In this document: positions 26,993-37,063 of the stretch, in pieces
Layout of the letters: every line of letters begins with the position of its first letter
Numbering within the stretch: position 1 is the first letter of the stretch
Source of the DNA: Myxococcales bacterium
Lineage (GTDB): Bacteria; Myxococcota_A; Polyangia; Palsa-1104
Length of the DNA: 64,000 bases
Direction of reading: 5' to 3'
Assembly: GCA_028287105.1 (NCBI GenBank)
Contig: JAQBQH010000334.1
Coordinates: 17,586 to 81,585 of the forward strand
Notes under the pieces: generated by a model
What the model saw: the letters and a program-made list of their open reading frames with translations, nothing else
What the model was told of the DNA's origin: nothing
Databases searched by the model: none
Program-made: the position numbers and the translations under genes

Positions 26993-27625
26993 TCAGCGCA
27001 GCCCGTCGGCTGCCGGCTGCGGCACCGCGCGCTTGAGCTCACCATCGTTCCACTGCTCATCTTGCCGTCGCTGAACCGCGCGCACCGCGACCAGGCAGGC
27101 CGCGCCCGCGAGCAGCCACCCGGCCTCGCCGAGCATCTCGACGAGCGCCAGGCCGCGCCCGACCGCGCCGCGCAGCTCCGCCACCGCCGCGAGCGAGAGC
27201 GCGAAGCCGCCGTACCAGGCGATGAGCACGTTGCGCACCCGTCCGCGCGCCGGCGGTGTCGGGTCGGTATCGAGCCAGACTGCGCGTGCCACCAGCGGCG
27301 CGGCGACGAAGTTGACGATGGGGACCAGGATCAGCACCAGCGCCGAATCGGGGTCGAGCCGGCGCCGCGCGACGCCGAGCGCCGGCAGATTCGCCAGCAC
27401 GCGGAACGCCCACGCGGCCAAGACGACCGTGGCAAACACGAACAGCACCGCTTCGAAGGCGCCGATCGTCGTGCGCCCGCGATTGAGGACGTGGATGAGG
27501 TTGCCGTTGCCGGACAGCGCAGCCACCAGCCACGCCACCAGCTCCAGGCCGCTCAGCGCCAGCTGCGCGGCGACCAGGACGTCGAAGAGCTGCGCGCGAC
27601 CTCGCGCCGACGCGAACCGTTGCAC
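26993..27625 (-). CDS. DUF4328 membrane protein (paralogue 2)
   Basis: 210 residues from GTG 27625, without a ribosome site but with TATCCT 7 nt upstream. It shares with the next gene the opening 'FASARGRAQLFDVLV', the core 'FRVLANLPALGVARRRLDPDSALVLILVPIVNFVAAPLVARAVW', and the closing 'VPQPAADGLR'. It lacks the tryptophan of the paralogue's 'AVWSYLIP'. Likely heads a two-gene transcript with the gene at 26285. Confidence 0.83.
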   Translation of the reverse strand: MQRFASARGRAQLFDVLVAAQLALSGLELVAWLVAALSGNGNLIHVLNRGRTTIGAFEAVLFVFATVVLAAWAFRVLANLPALGVARRRLDPDSALVLILVPIVNFVAAPLVARAVWLDTDPTPPARGRVRNVLIAWYGGFALSLAAVAELRGAVGRGLALVEMLGEAGWLLAGAACLVAVRAVQRRQDEQWNDGELKRAVPQPAADGLR

Positions 27626-27632
27626 CTATGTA

Positions 27633-27638
27633 AGGATA
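27633..27638 (-). promoter_or_regulatory. -10 hexamer (TATCCT) of the DUF4328 pair
   Basis: On the minus strand TATCCT is followed by 7 nt and the GTG start at 27625. Leaderless-type spacing. Confidence 0.4.
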
Positions 27639-27670
27639 CCGCGGTCCGACCGGTTGTCGAGTGATCCGGG

Positions 27671-29515
<1,845 letters not shown>

Positions 29516-29587
29516 TCTATGAAGTCTCCTCGCTCACACGTAGCGTAAGCGCCCGGGTGTTTCCCTTCAAGGCGCACGCTCGCTCGC

Positions 29588-30622
29588 CTAGAGGCATTTG
29601 TTGCTTCCCTGCGCGCAAGTGTGACCGCTGGCGCACTGAGTCGAGGTGCTGCACGGGCGCGCGAAACAGGCGCCCGACGCGCTGTTGCAGCTGTAGGGGC
29701 TGCAGCTGCTGACGGTGCCGGCGGGGCAGGTGCCGGCGGCGGTACAGCTGCGCGCCGCGACGACGCTATCGCCCTGGCAAGTGGCGGCCGCGCACTGGGT
29801 GCCGGCGGCCTGCGGGCTGCAAACCCCGACCTTGCCGGCGATGTTGCACGAGTGGCAGGCGGTCCCGCAGGCGCTGTCGCAGCAGACCCCGTTGGCGCAG
29901 AAGCCGGAGCTGCAGTCGCCGGCGAGCGTGCAGGGCTGCCCCTGGGCGCGCTTGCCGCAGCTGCCGTTGGGGTCGCAGACGGCAGGCGGCTGGCAGCCGG
30001 TGTTGGGTTGCGTGCACGTGGTCGCGCACACGGTGGCGTTGCCGCAGGTGTAGGGAGCGCAGCCGACGGTACCGCCCGGCTGGCATGTGCCGTTGCCGTC
30101 GCAGGCGGGCGCGAAGGTCAAGGTGTTGGCGCTACAGGACGACGAGCCGCAGGCGGTGCCGGCGGGATACTTGCGACAGCCGCCGGCGCCGTCGCACAGC
30201 CCGTCCTTGCCGCAGGTCGGCACCGGGTCGGCCTCGCAGCTCTGGTGTGGATCGGTGCCGGCCAGCGCCGCGACGCAGCGCCCCTCGAAGCCGGGCACGT
30301 TGCAGGCTTTGCAGCGATTGGCGGAGTCGCCCGGGTCGCACAGCGACTCGCAGCAGTAGCCGTCGACGCAGGCGCCCGAGTCGCACTCGCCGGTGAAGTC
30401 GCACGGGAAGCCGTTGCCGCGCGGCACGGCGCCGTCGGGGACGGCGCGCGCCAGATCGCCGGCGGCGAAGTCGCTCGCGGCGGCGAGATCGTCGCCAGGC
30501 GCGGCCGCGTCGACGAGCGGGTTGACGCGAAAGCTGCAGCCGCCAGCAAGCGCAGCGACGACGGCGACGACGAGCGCAGCGACGACGACCGGCGCAGCGA
30601 CGACGACCGGCGCGCGGCTCAT
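29588..30622 (-). CDS. Cysteine-rich lipoprotein with repeated CC modules
   Basis: 344 residues. Its ATG overlaps the kinase stop (ATGA). The signal peptide starts with a repeated APVVVA unit and ends in lipobox ALAGGC. The mature part has about 45 cysteines arranged in modules: 'SGACVDGYCCESLCDPG' and 'SGFCANGVCCDSACGTACHSC' are clear copies (S-G-x-C-x-x-G-x-C-C), each followed by further C-x-(6-12)-C pairs. Such surface cysteine-rich lipoproteins are abundant in myxobacteria and have no assigned role. Tight coupling with a Ser/Thr kinase is notable. Confidence 0.85.
   Translation of the reverse strand: MSRAPVVVAAPVVVAALVVAVVAALAGGCSFRVNPLVDAAAPGDDLAAASDFAAGDLARAVPDGAVPRGNGFPCDFTGECDSGACVDGYCCESLCDPGDSANRCKACNVPGFEGRCVAALAGTDPHQSCEADPVPTCGKDGLCDGAGGCRKYPAGTACGSSSCSANTLTFAPACDGNGTCQPGGTVGCAPYTCGNATVCATTCTQPNTGCQPPAVCDPNGSCGKRAQGQPCTLAGDCSSGFCANGVCCDSACGTACHSCNIAGKVGVCSPQAAGTQCAAATCQGDSVVAARSCTAAGTCPAGTVSSCSPYSCNSASGACFARPCSTSTQCASGHTCAQGSNKCL
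30574..30609. repeat. 18-nt tandem duplication in the signal peptide of the Cys-rich lipoprotein
   Basis: Two identical copies (30574-30591, 30592-30609) encode the repeated APVVVA-type hydrophobic segment; a partial third lies just beyond. The length is a multiple of three, so copy changes would alter the signal-peptide length without a frameshift. Confidence 0.8.
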
Positions 30623-33600
30623 CGCAGCTGCGCGAGCGCAGCCCGCGACCGGTCGACGCCCTCCTGCCAGCCGACTTCGGCGGCGAGCGCGTCGGCCTCC
30701 TTGAGCCAGGCGCGCGCGTCGACGACGCTGGCGCCGTTGGGATCGGCCAGCGCGATGAGCAGCTCCGCCGTCGTTCGCCGATCGCCGAGGCGACGCAGCT
30801 CGTCGACGGCCTGACGGCGATGCTCCACGGCGTGCTGCGGCCAGCCGAGCTGCGAATGGATCTCCGCCAGGAACGCATGCACGCGGCCGCGCCCGACCGG
30901 CGTGTCGACGCGCTCGGCGTGACGAAGCGCGTGCAGCGCGTACGAGCGCGCGCCGGGGATGTCGCCGGCGCGGCGCGACAGATCGCCGAGCTGAAGCAGC
31001 ATGCGCCAGAGCGGCTCGGGTCCGCGGTTGGCCTCGGGACCGTCGCCGGCGGTGACCAGCATGAGCCCTTCCCACAGCTCGCGCTCCGCCGCCGACCCGT
31101 CGCCGAGCCGCATCAGCACGTCGGACAGATCGAGGTACAGCTCCGCCAGCGTGCCCGCGTCGCCGCCGCCGAGCGACGCCTGCAGCGCCAGCGTCAGATG
31201 CTCCTTGGCGCCGTCGAGGTTCTGCCACTGCGCCGCCAGGCGGGCCAGCCCGCGTCGCGCCTGCACCTCGGCCCAGCGATCGCCGCGCGCCGCCGCCAGC
31301 TCGAGCGCCTCGCGCAGCACGTTCTCCGACGCCACCACCTCGCCGCGGTAGCGCAGCACCAGCGCCAGCTTGAGCGCCAGGCGGATCTGCGTGCGCTCGT
31401 CACCGGCGCCCTCGGTGAGCGCCTGCCGTCCGCGCTCGAGCGCCGCGCGATACCAGCGCACCGCCGAGTCGTCGTCGAAGCCCTGGCGCGCCGCATCGCC
31501 GGCGCGCTCGAGCAGCGCCACCCGCGACGACTCGTTGGCGCGATAGGCGTGATGCGCCACCACCACCGGCTCGGCGCCGCGCGTCTCGAGCAGCGACGCC
31601 AGCGTCGCGTGCAGCTGGCGGCGCCGGTCGTGCGGCACCGCGTCGTAGACCCGCTGCCGCAGCGTCGGCGACGCCACCTCGAGCCGCTGCTGCGTCGCGC
31701 GAATGAAGCCGTGCAGCGTCAGCTCCGCCAGCGCCCGTCCCACGTCGGTGAGCCCGGCCACTTGCGCCAGCACCGCGGTGGTCACATCGCCGCCGGCCAC
31801 CGCCGCCGCCTCGAGCAGCGCCCGCGGCGCCTCCCCGAGACGCTCGAGACGCACACTGACGTCCTGCGAGGTCGTCGAGCCGTCGCCGCCGGCGAGCATA
31901 CGCAGCTCCTCGACGATGGCGAAGGGCACCCCGCCCGAGCGCTCGGCCACGCCCGGCGGCAGCGCCAGGTCGGCCAGCGCGCTCGAGTCGAGCGGCGGCA
32001 GGCGCACCACTTCGACCTCGACGTCGACCACCTCGGCCCGCGTCGACGTGGCCAGCACCGTCGCTGCGCCGGGGTGGGTCACCAGGTCCGCCAGGATGCG
32101 CTGCGACGGCCCGTCATAGCGATCGGCGTCCTCGAAGACCAGCGTGGCGTCGGCGCGGCGCAAGCGTCCCAGCGACGCGGCCACGCACTCCCGGCGCCGC
32201 ACGTCGAGCGGCAGCTTCGACGCCGCGCCGCCGAACCCGAACAGCTCGCCCAGGCCCGCGCGATCCTGCGGATACTCGGCGGTTGCGCGATCCAGCTCGT
32301 CGCGCGTCGGCCGCTCGGACAGCGCCAGGAGCTGCGTCAGCGCGCGCCGAATCGGATACCAGGGCGTCGTCGCGCCCGACGGATCGGCGCCGGCCACCAC
32401 CACCTTGCGGAAGCGCCCCTCCTCGCGCGCCACCCACGCGTCGACCACGGCGGTCTTGCCGACCCCCGGGTCACCGACGAGCAGCAGCGCCTCGCGGTCG
32501 AGCCCTTCGAGCCGCTCGAGCACGTTGTCGCGACCGACGAGCGGCAGCGGCAGCCGCGGCACGCGCTGCTCGACCGGCCCGGTGATGGCCGCCTGCACCG
32601 TCGCGAAAGAGCCGGTCGGCCGCAAGACCGCGCCGCACTCGGGACAGAAGCGCGCCGTCCCCGGCAGCGCGGTCCCACACTGCTGGCAGCGCTCGCCCGA
32701 CATGCCGCGCACGGCGGCCTCGATCGCCGCCTTCATCTCCGACGCCGAGCGGAAGCGGTTGTCGCGATTCTTCTCGAGCGCCTTCATGCAGACCAGCTCG
32801 AGCGCCTTGGGCAGGCTCAGGTCGGGCCGTCGCAGCTGCGGCGGCTGCGGCGGCTGGTTGAGGTGCGACATGAGCACGTCGATGAGCGGCCCGTCCGACG
32901 CGAACGGCCGCGTGCTGGTCATCGTCTCGTAGAGCACGATGCCGGCCGCGTACAAGTCGGAGCGCGCGTCGAGCTCCTCGCCGCGGATCTGCTCCGGGCT
33001 CATGTAGTCGGGCGTGCCGCAGACCGCGCCCTTGGAGGTGACGCCGTGATCGGCCTCGCCGCGCAACTTGGCGATCCCGAAGTCGAGCACCTTGACGTGC
33101 TCTTTGCCGGTCCGCAGCGTCTCGATGAAGATGTTCTCGGGCTTGAAGTCGCGATGCACCACGCCGGCCGCGTGTGCTTCGTCCAGCGCCGCCAGCGCCT
33201 GACCGAGGAGATCGCAGATGCGCGGCGGCGACAGCGGCGGCTCGTCGGCGATGATCTGCGCGAGGTTCCGCCCCCGCAACAGCTCCATGACCAAAAAGAG
33301 TGTGCCGGTGTCGGACTGCCCGAAGTCGAGCACCTGGATGGTGTTCGGATGGCGCAGCCGCGACGCCGCCCGCGCCTCGGTCTGGAAGCGCTTGAGCGTC
33401 TGCGCGTCACCCGACACCTCGGGGTTGAGCAGCTTGACCGCGACCTGCGCGTCGAGCGACAGGTGGTCGGCGCGATAGACGCGCCCCATGGCGCCGACGC
33501 CAATGAGCTCCGTGATGTGATACTTGGCGTTGAGCGTCGTCCCGACGTAAGGATCGCCGGGCTCGATATAGGCTTGGCTGACGTCCGCCCCGCAGCTGGG

Positions 33601-33654
33601 ACAGTGCCTGTGGCTGTCCCAACAGGCAGCCGCGCAGGCAGGGCATCTTTTCAC
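30619..33654 (-). CDS. Zinc-ribbon Ser/Thr protein kinase fused to AAA-type ATPase and TPR region
   Basis: 1011 residues from GTG 33654. In order: zinc ribbon (C4, C7, C18, C21), kinase domain ~45-305 with G-loop 'IGVGAMGRVY', K74, 'HRDFKPEN' (D169, K171), D191-F-G and 'GTPDYMSPEQ', a second zinc ribbon ('CQQCGTALPGTARFCPECG', ~323-341), an ATPase with Walker A 'GDPGVGKT' (394-401) and 'LVFEDAD', then TPR-like helices to the end. Such PknB-like kinase/AAA/TPR fusions are characteristic of Myxococcota. An alternative start is the ATG pair at 33681-33676, but a TACAAT -10 lies within those codons 6 nt before the GTG, and starting there puts the zinc ribbon at the N-terminus as in relatives. Overlaps the Cys-rich lipoprotein by 4 nt. 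Confidence 0.93.
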   Translation of the reverse strand: MKRCPACAAACWDSHRHCPSCGADVSQAYIEPGDPYVGTTLNAKYHITELIGVGAMGRVYRADHLSLDAQVAVKLLNPEVSGDAQTLKRFQTEARAASRLRHPNTIQVLDFGQSDTGTLFLVMELLRGRNLAQIIADEPPLSPPRICDLLGQALAALDEAHAAGVVHRDFKPENIFIETLRTGKEHVKVLDFGIAKLRGEADHGVTSKGAVCGTPDYMSPEQIRGEELDARSDLYAAGIVLYETMTSTRPFASDGPLIDVLMSHLNQPPQPPQLRRPDLSLPKALELVCMKALEKNRDNRFRSASEMKAAIEAAVRGMSGERCQQCGTALPGTARFCPECGAVLRPTGSFATVQAAITGPVEQRVPRLPLPLVGRDNVLERLEGLDREALLLVGDPGVGKTAVVDAWVAREEGRFRKVVVAGADPSGATTPWYPIRRALTQLLALSERPTRDELDRATAEYPQDRAGLGELFGFGGAASKLPLDVRRRECVAASLGRLRRADATLVFEDADRYDGPSQRILADLVTHPGAATVLATSTRAEVVDVEVEVVRLPPLDSSALADLALPPGVAERSGGVPFAIVEELRMLAGGDGSTTSQDVSVRLERLGEAPRALLEAAAVAGGDVTTAVLAQVAGLTDVGRALAELTLHGFIRATQQRLEVASPTLRQRVYDAVPHDRRRQLHATLASLLETRGAEPVVVAHHAYRANESSRVALLERAGDAARQGFDDDSAVRWYRAALERGRQALTEGAGDERTQIRLALKLALVLRYRGEVVASENVLREALELAAARGDRWAEVQARRGLARLAAQWQNLDGAKEHLTLALQASLGGGDAGTLAELYLDLSDVLMRLGDGSAAERELWEGLMLVTAGDGPEANRGPEPLWRMLLQLGDLSRRAGDIPGARSYALHALRHAERVDTPVGRGRVHAFLAEIHSQLGWPQHAVEHRRQAVDELRRLGDRRTTAELLIALADPNGASVVDARAWLKEADALAAEVGWQEGVDRSRAALAQLR

Positions 33655-33660
33655 GAGCAA

Positions 33661-33668
33661 ATTGTACA
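33661..33668 (-). promoter_or_regulatory. -10 (TG-TACAAT) of the kinase gene
   Basis: Read on the minus strand, TACAAT (33666-33661) is followed by TTGCTC and the GTG at 33654. The spacing and hexamer equal those of the lipoprotein gene at 25744. Confidence 0.5.
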
Positions 33669-33693
33669 CGGGAATCATCATTATGGGTGCGCC

Positions 33694-33723
33694 TTGACAA
33701 CAACGCCGCGTATCTGCTAGATC
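33694..33723 (+). promoter_or_regulatory. Promoter of the tRNA-Gln/prs unit
   Basis: A consensus -35 TTGACA (33694-33699), 18 nt, then TGC-TAGATC (-10 at 33718-33723). About 66 nt before the mature tRNA 5' end. Confidence 0.6.
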
Positions 33724-33789
33724 CTCCGCTCCTTCAGTCAGTGGGCAGTGGGACTGCGTTGGGATTGTTAAAGCTTTCCGGGATTTTCC

Positions 33790-33860
33790 TGGGGCGTCGA
33801 CAAGCGGTAAGTCACGGGGTTTTGGTCCCCGCATTCGTAGGTTCGAATCCTACCGCCCCA
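33790..33860 (+). tRNA. tRNA-Gln (anticodon TTG)
   Basis: 71 nt folding as a full cloverleaf: acceptor TGGGGCG/CGCCCCA, D stem GAC/GTC, anticodon stem CGGGG/CCCCG with loop TTTTGGT (anticodon TTG, reading CAA and by wobble CAG), variable CATTC, T stem GTAGG/CCTAC with loop TTCGAAT. CCA is not encoded. The prs start is 23 nt downstream, so the tRNA is probably processed from a common transcript. Confidence 0.95.
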
Positions 33861-33883
33861 ACGAAGAAGAACTAGGACGACGG

Positions 33884-34828
33884 ATGATCAAGGCGCTCAC
33901 CATCTTCAGCGGCAACGGCAATCGCGACCTCTCGGACGCGATCTGCCGCGCCGTGGAAGTGCGGCCCGGCCAGGCCGAGGTGACCACGTTCTCCGACGGT
34001 GAGCTCTTCGTCGAGATCGGCGAGAACGTACGCGGCGTCAACTGCTTCGTCGTGCAGTCGACCTGCTCGCCCACGAACACGAACTTGATGGAGCTGCTCA
34101 TCATGATCGACGCGCTCAAGCGCGCGTCGGCGGGCTCCATCGTCGCGGTGATGCCGTACTTCGGCTATGCGCGCCAGGATCGCAAGGTCAAGCCGCGCAC
34201 CCCGATCAGCGCCAAGCTGGTGGCCGACCTCCTCACCACCGCCGGCGCCGACCGGGTCCTCACGGTCGACCTGCACGCCGGTCAGATCCAGGGTTTCTTC
34301 GACATCCCCGTCGACCACCTGTACGCGATGCCGGTCATGATCGACCACATGCGCCAACACCACCTCGGCAAGGACACGGTCATCGTGTCGCCCGACGCCG
34401 GCGGTGTGGAGCGCGCGCGCGCGTACTCGAAGCGCCTCAACTCGACCCTCGCCATCGTCGACAAGCGCCGCGAAAAGGCGAACGTGTCGGAGGTGATGAA
34501 CATCATCGGCGAGGTCAAGGGCAAGGACGCCATCATCGTCGACGACATCATCGACACCGCCGGCACGCTGACCCAGGCGGCCCGCGCGCTCACCGAAGCG
34601 GGCGCCCGCTCGGTCTCGGCCTGCTGCTCGCACGGCGTGCTCTCGGGCCCGGCCATCGAGCGCATCGAAAAGTCGCCGCTGTCGGAGCTGGTCATCACCG
34701 ATACGATTCCGCTCCGCCCCGAGGCGAAGGCCTGTCCCAAGATCAAGCAGCTCTCGGTCGCGCGCATCCTCGGCGAAGCGATCAAGCGCATCCACCACGG
34801 CGACTCGATTTCGAGTTTGTTCATTTAA
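33884..34828 (+). CDS. prs: Ribose-phosphate pyrophosphokinase
   Basis: 314 residues, family-typical. Makes PRPP from ribose-5-phosphate and ATP for nucleotide, His and Trp synthesis. Seen: '[16 protein letters not shown]', ATP-site '[19 protein letters not shown]', '[20 protein letters not shown]', '[12 protein letters not shown]' and the PRPP-binding '[12 protein letters not shown]'. The order prs, rplY, pth, rpsF, rpsR, rplI is that of many Gram-negative genomes. Confidence 0.97.
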   Translation: MIKALTIFSGNGNRDLSDAICRAVEVRPGQAEVTTFSDGELFVEIGENVRGVNCFVVQSTCSPTNTNLMELLIMIDALKRASAGSIVAVMPYFGYARQDRKVKPRTPISAKLVADLLTTAGADRVLTVDLHAGQIQGFFDIPVDHLYAMPVMIDHMRQHHLGKDTVIVSPDAGGVERARAYSKRLNSTLAIVDKRREKANVSEVMNIIGEVKGKDAIIVDDIIDTAGTLTQAARALTEAGARSVSACCSHGVLSGPAIERIEKSPLSELVITDTIPLRPEAKACPKIKQLSVARILGEAIKRIHHGDSISSLFI

Positions 34829-34854
34829 AGCAAGGCATCTGAAAGGACGCGATC

Positions 34855-35589
34855 ATGGAAGTCGGAAAGCTCAACGTCGAATATCGGAACGACACCGGCA
34901 AGTCGGCAGTCCGCCGCCTGCGCAACTCGGGAAAAATCCCTGCGATCGTCTACGGCCCCGGCAAAGAGCCGATGGCGCTGACGGTCGACCCGACGGCGCT
35001 CGTCAAGTCGCTCGATCCGGTCAAGAAGACCAACACGGTGCTGACGCTGACGGTCGAGGGTGCTCCCGCCGACGGTGACGGCTCCCTGACGGTCATGCTC
35101 CGCGACTTCCAGAAGGACGCGCTCCGCGGCCAGCTGACGCACGCCGATTTCGTGCGCGTCGATCTGACCAAGCCCGTCCACGCGACCGTGCCGATCGTTC
35201 TCGTCGGCAAGGCCGAGGGCGTCAAGCTCGGCGGCATCATGCACCAGGTCATCCGCGTGCTGCCGATCTCGTGCACGCCGGACAAGATCCCCACCAAGCT
35301 CGAAGTCGACGTCACGGCCCTCGGGATGAACGAGGCCATTCACGTCAGCGACCTGAAGCTCGGCGAAGGCGTCAAGCCGCTCGCCGACGGTGGCTCGACG
35401 ATCTGCGCAGTCACGGCGCCGAAGGTCGAGAAGGAAGTGGCTCCGGTCGCGGCAGCAGAAGGCGCAGTCCCGGCCGAGGGCGCTGCGGCTCCCGCGGAAG
35501 GCGCTGCGGCAGCTCCGGCAGCAGGCGCCAAGGGCGCGGCTCCGGCAGCAGGCGGCGACAAGAAGGCGCCTGCGAAAGACAAGAAGTAG
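34855..35589 (+). CDS. rplY: 50S ribosomal protein L25 (CTC form, long)
   Basis: 244 residues. N-terminal L25 domain (~1-95: 'VEYRNDTGKSAVRRLRNSGKIPAIVYGPGKE' region, 'MLRDFQKDALRGQLTHADFVRVD') and C-terminal TL5/CTC beta domain (~96-185: 'VPIVLVGKAEGVKLGGIMHQ'). The last ~55 residues are an Ala/Pro/Gly/Glu low-complexity tail ending in Lys ('AAPAEGAAAAPAAGAKG'), longer than usual. L25 binds 5S rRNA. Confidence 0.95.
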   Translation: MEVGKLNVEYRNDTGKSAVRRLRNSGKIPAIVYGPGKEPMALTVDPTALVKSLDPVKKTNTVLTLTVEGAPADGDGSLTVMLRDFQKDALRGQLTHADFVRVDLTKPVHATVPIVLVGKAEGVKLGGIMHQVIRVLPISCTPDKIPTKLEVDVTALGMNEAIHVSDLKLGEGVKPLADGGSTICAVTAPKVEKEVAPVAAAEGAVPAEGAAAPAEGAAAAPAAGAKGAAPAAGGDKKAPAKDKK

Positions 35590-35613
35590 TCACCCGTTCG
35601 CGGTGCTCGGCTC

Positions 35614-36168
35614 GTGTTCCTCGTCGTCGGACTAGGCAATCCCGGGGACGAGTACGAGCATACGCGTCACAACATCGGCTTCATGGTGGTCGACGAGCTG
35701 GCCCGTCGCTGGAAGGCGGCGGGCTGGCGAGACAAATTCGGAGGTGAGATCGCGCAGGCGAAGGACATCGTGGTGCTCAAGCCCCAGGAGTACATGAACG
35801 TCTCGGGTCAGTCGGTGCAGCGAACCCAGGCGTTCTACAAGGTCGAGCCGAGTCAGACGATCGTCGTTCATGACGAGATCGACCTGCCCTTCGGCAAGAT
35901 TCGAGTCAAGGTGGGCGGCGGACACGGTGGGCACAACGGGCTGCGATCGATCATCCAGGCAACAGGAGACGCCTTCGTTCGGATTCGCTGCGGAGTCGGC
36001 AAACCGGACGGCGGCAAAGAAAAGGTTACCGGCCACGTACTCGGTGGCTTCAGCAAGGTAGAGAAAACTGAATTGCCGTTCTTGATCGGCGGAGCGGCAG
36101 ACGCGGTGCAGCTGGTTCTGGAAAAGGGACCGACGGTCGCGATGAACAAAGTAAACGCTGATCGGTGA
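35614..36168 (+). CDS. pth: Peptidyl-tRNA hydrolase
   Basis: 184 residues from a GTG start. It releases peptides from peptidyl-tRNA that drop off ribosomes. The active-site residues are in place: N9 ('VVGLGNPGDEYE'), H19 ('TRHNIGFMVVDEL') and the Asp in 'IVVHDEIDLPFG', with 'GGGHGGHNGLRSI'. Length is normal. The 24-nt gap after rplY suggests co-transcription. Confidence 0.96.
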   Translation: MFLVVGLGNPGDEYEHTRHNIGFMVVDELARRWKAAGWRDKFGGEIAQAKDIVVLKPQEYMNVSGQSVQRTQAFYKVEPSQTIVVHDEIDLPFGKIRVKVGGGHGGHNGLRSIIQATGDAFVRIRCGVGKPDGGKEKVTGHVLGGFSKVEKTELPFLIGGAADAVQLVLEKGPTVAMNKVNADR

Positions 36169-36179
36169 ACCACCTCGTT

Positions 36180-36201
36180 CCGGGCTCTTAGAGGGACCCG
36201 G
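36180..36201 (+). promoter_or_regulatory. Bulged hairpin in the rpsF leader (candidate S6:S18 autoregulatory site)
   Basis: CCGGG pairs with CCCGG (36180-36184/36197-36201), with an inner CTC:GAG stem, a UUA loop and a GGA bulge, 28 nt before rpsF. S6:S18 leaders with a bulged CCG-containing stem are known in many bacteria; the match here is only structural. Confidence 0.35.
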
Positions 36202-36229
36202 GGCAAACCCAAGAGGGAGCGAACAAGAC

Positions 36230-36742
36230 ATGCAATCGATGCGAGACGAACCCGGTACGCAGCGCGAATTCGAAACCATCTTCATCCTGCGACCCGACAC
36301 CAACCAGGACGGCATCCAGCTGGTCAACACGCGCGTCAAGGGCGTGATCGAGCAGCTCGGCGGCCGCGTCCTCAAGCTGGACAATTGGGGCAAGCGCAAG
36401 CTCGCCTACGAGGTCAAGAAGCAGCTCAAGGGCATCTACCTCTACTGGCAGTACCTCGGCTCCACCGGCGTGGTCGAAGAGATCGAGCGTAACCTCCGCA
36501 TGCTCGACCAGGTCATCCGTTACTACACCGTCAAAGTCGACGAGAACGTCGACCCGACGGCCAAGCCGGCCGCCATCGACGACGAGACGTTCAACAAGGC
36601 CGCCTCGACGGTGCCGGACGAGGAAGAGCTCGCCACGGGCGCTGCGCAGCTGCCGCGCTTCGAAGAAGACGACATCCCGGATCTCGACGATGAGTTCCTG
36701 CCGGTGCTCGACAACGATCTGCCGATCAAGGGGAAGGAATAA
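36230..36742 (+). CDS. rpsF: 30S ribosomal protein S6
   Basis: 170 residues. The S6 fold covers ~14-105 ('REFETIFILRPDTNQDGIQ', 'GGRVLKLDNWGKRKLAYEVKKQLKGIYLYW', 'RMLDQVIRYYTVKVDE'). Residues ~106-170 form an acidic C-terminal extension (EEDDIPDLDDEFLPVLDND), longer than in most species. In complex with S18 it binds the central domain of 16S rRNA. No ssb gene separates it from rpsR. Confidence 0.97.
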   Translation: MQSMRDEPGTQREFETIFILRPDTNQDGIQLVNTRVKGVIEQLGGRVLKLDNWGKRKLAYEVKKQLKGIYLYWQYLGSTGVVEEIERNLRMLDQVIRYYTVKVDENVDPTAKPAAIDDETFNKAASTVPDEEELATGAAQLPRFEEDDIPDLDDEFLPVLDNDLPIKGKE

Positions 36743-36745
36743 GCC

Positions 36746-37054
36746 ATGATGCCCGAGACTGAAAGCAGCGAAGGTCGCGGAGGTCGTGGTGCACGCGGCG
36801 ACAAGGACAAGAAGGGCAAGGACGCGCGCAAGCGCGGCTTCGCGCGCCGCAAGGTGTGCCGCTTCTGCGCCGACAAGAACGTCTCCATCGACTACAAAGA
36901 TCCGCAGACGCTGAAGTACTTCATCACCGATCGCGGCAAGATCATTCCGCGTCGCATCAGCGGCAACTGCGCGACCCATCAGCGCAAGGTCGGAACGGCG
37001 ATCAAGCGGGCGCGTATGATTGCGCTCATGCCGTTCACGGTCACCGGAAAGTAG
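36746..37054 (+). CDS. rpsR: 30S ribosomal protein S18
   Basis: 102 residues. The N-terminal ~35 are Gly/Lys/Arg-rich; the S18 core is '[40 protein letters not shown]' (split by positions ~34-73) and '[23 protein letters not shown]'. Three cysteines (C-x-x-C...C) suggest the zinc-binding (C+) form, as opposed to C- copies used under zinc shortage. Four bases after rpsF. Confidence 0.97.
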   Translation: MMPETESSEGRGGRGARGDKDKKGKDARKRGFARRKVCRFCADKNVSIDYKDPQTLKYFITDRGKIIPRRISGNCATHQRKVGTAIKRARMIALMPFTVTGK

Positions 37055-37063
37055 AGGACGCCC

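Noticed and set aside
30820..33720. 966-codon open frame opposite the kinase
   Set aside because: Arg/His/Gln-rich shadow of the kinase codons without recognisable domains.
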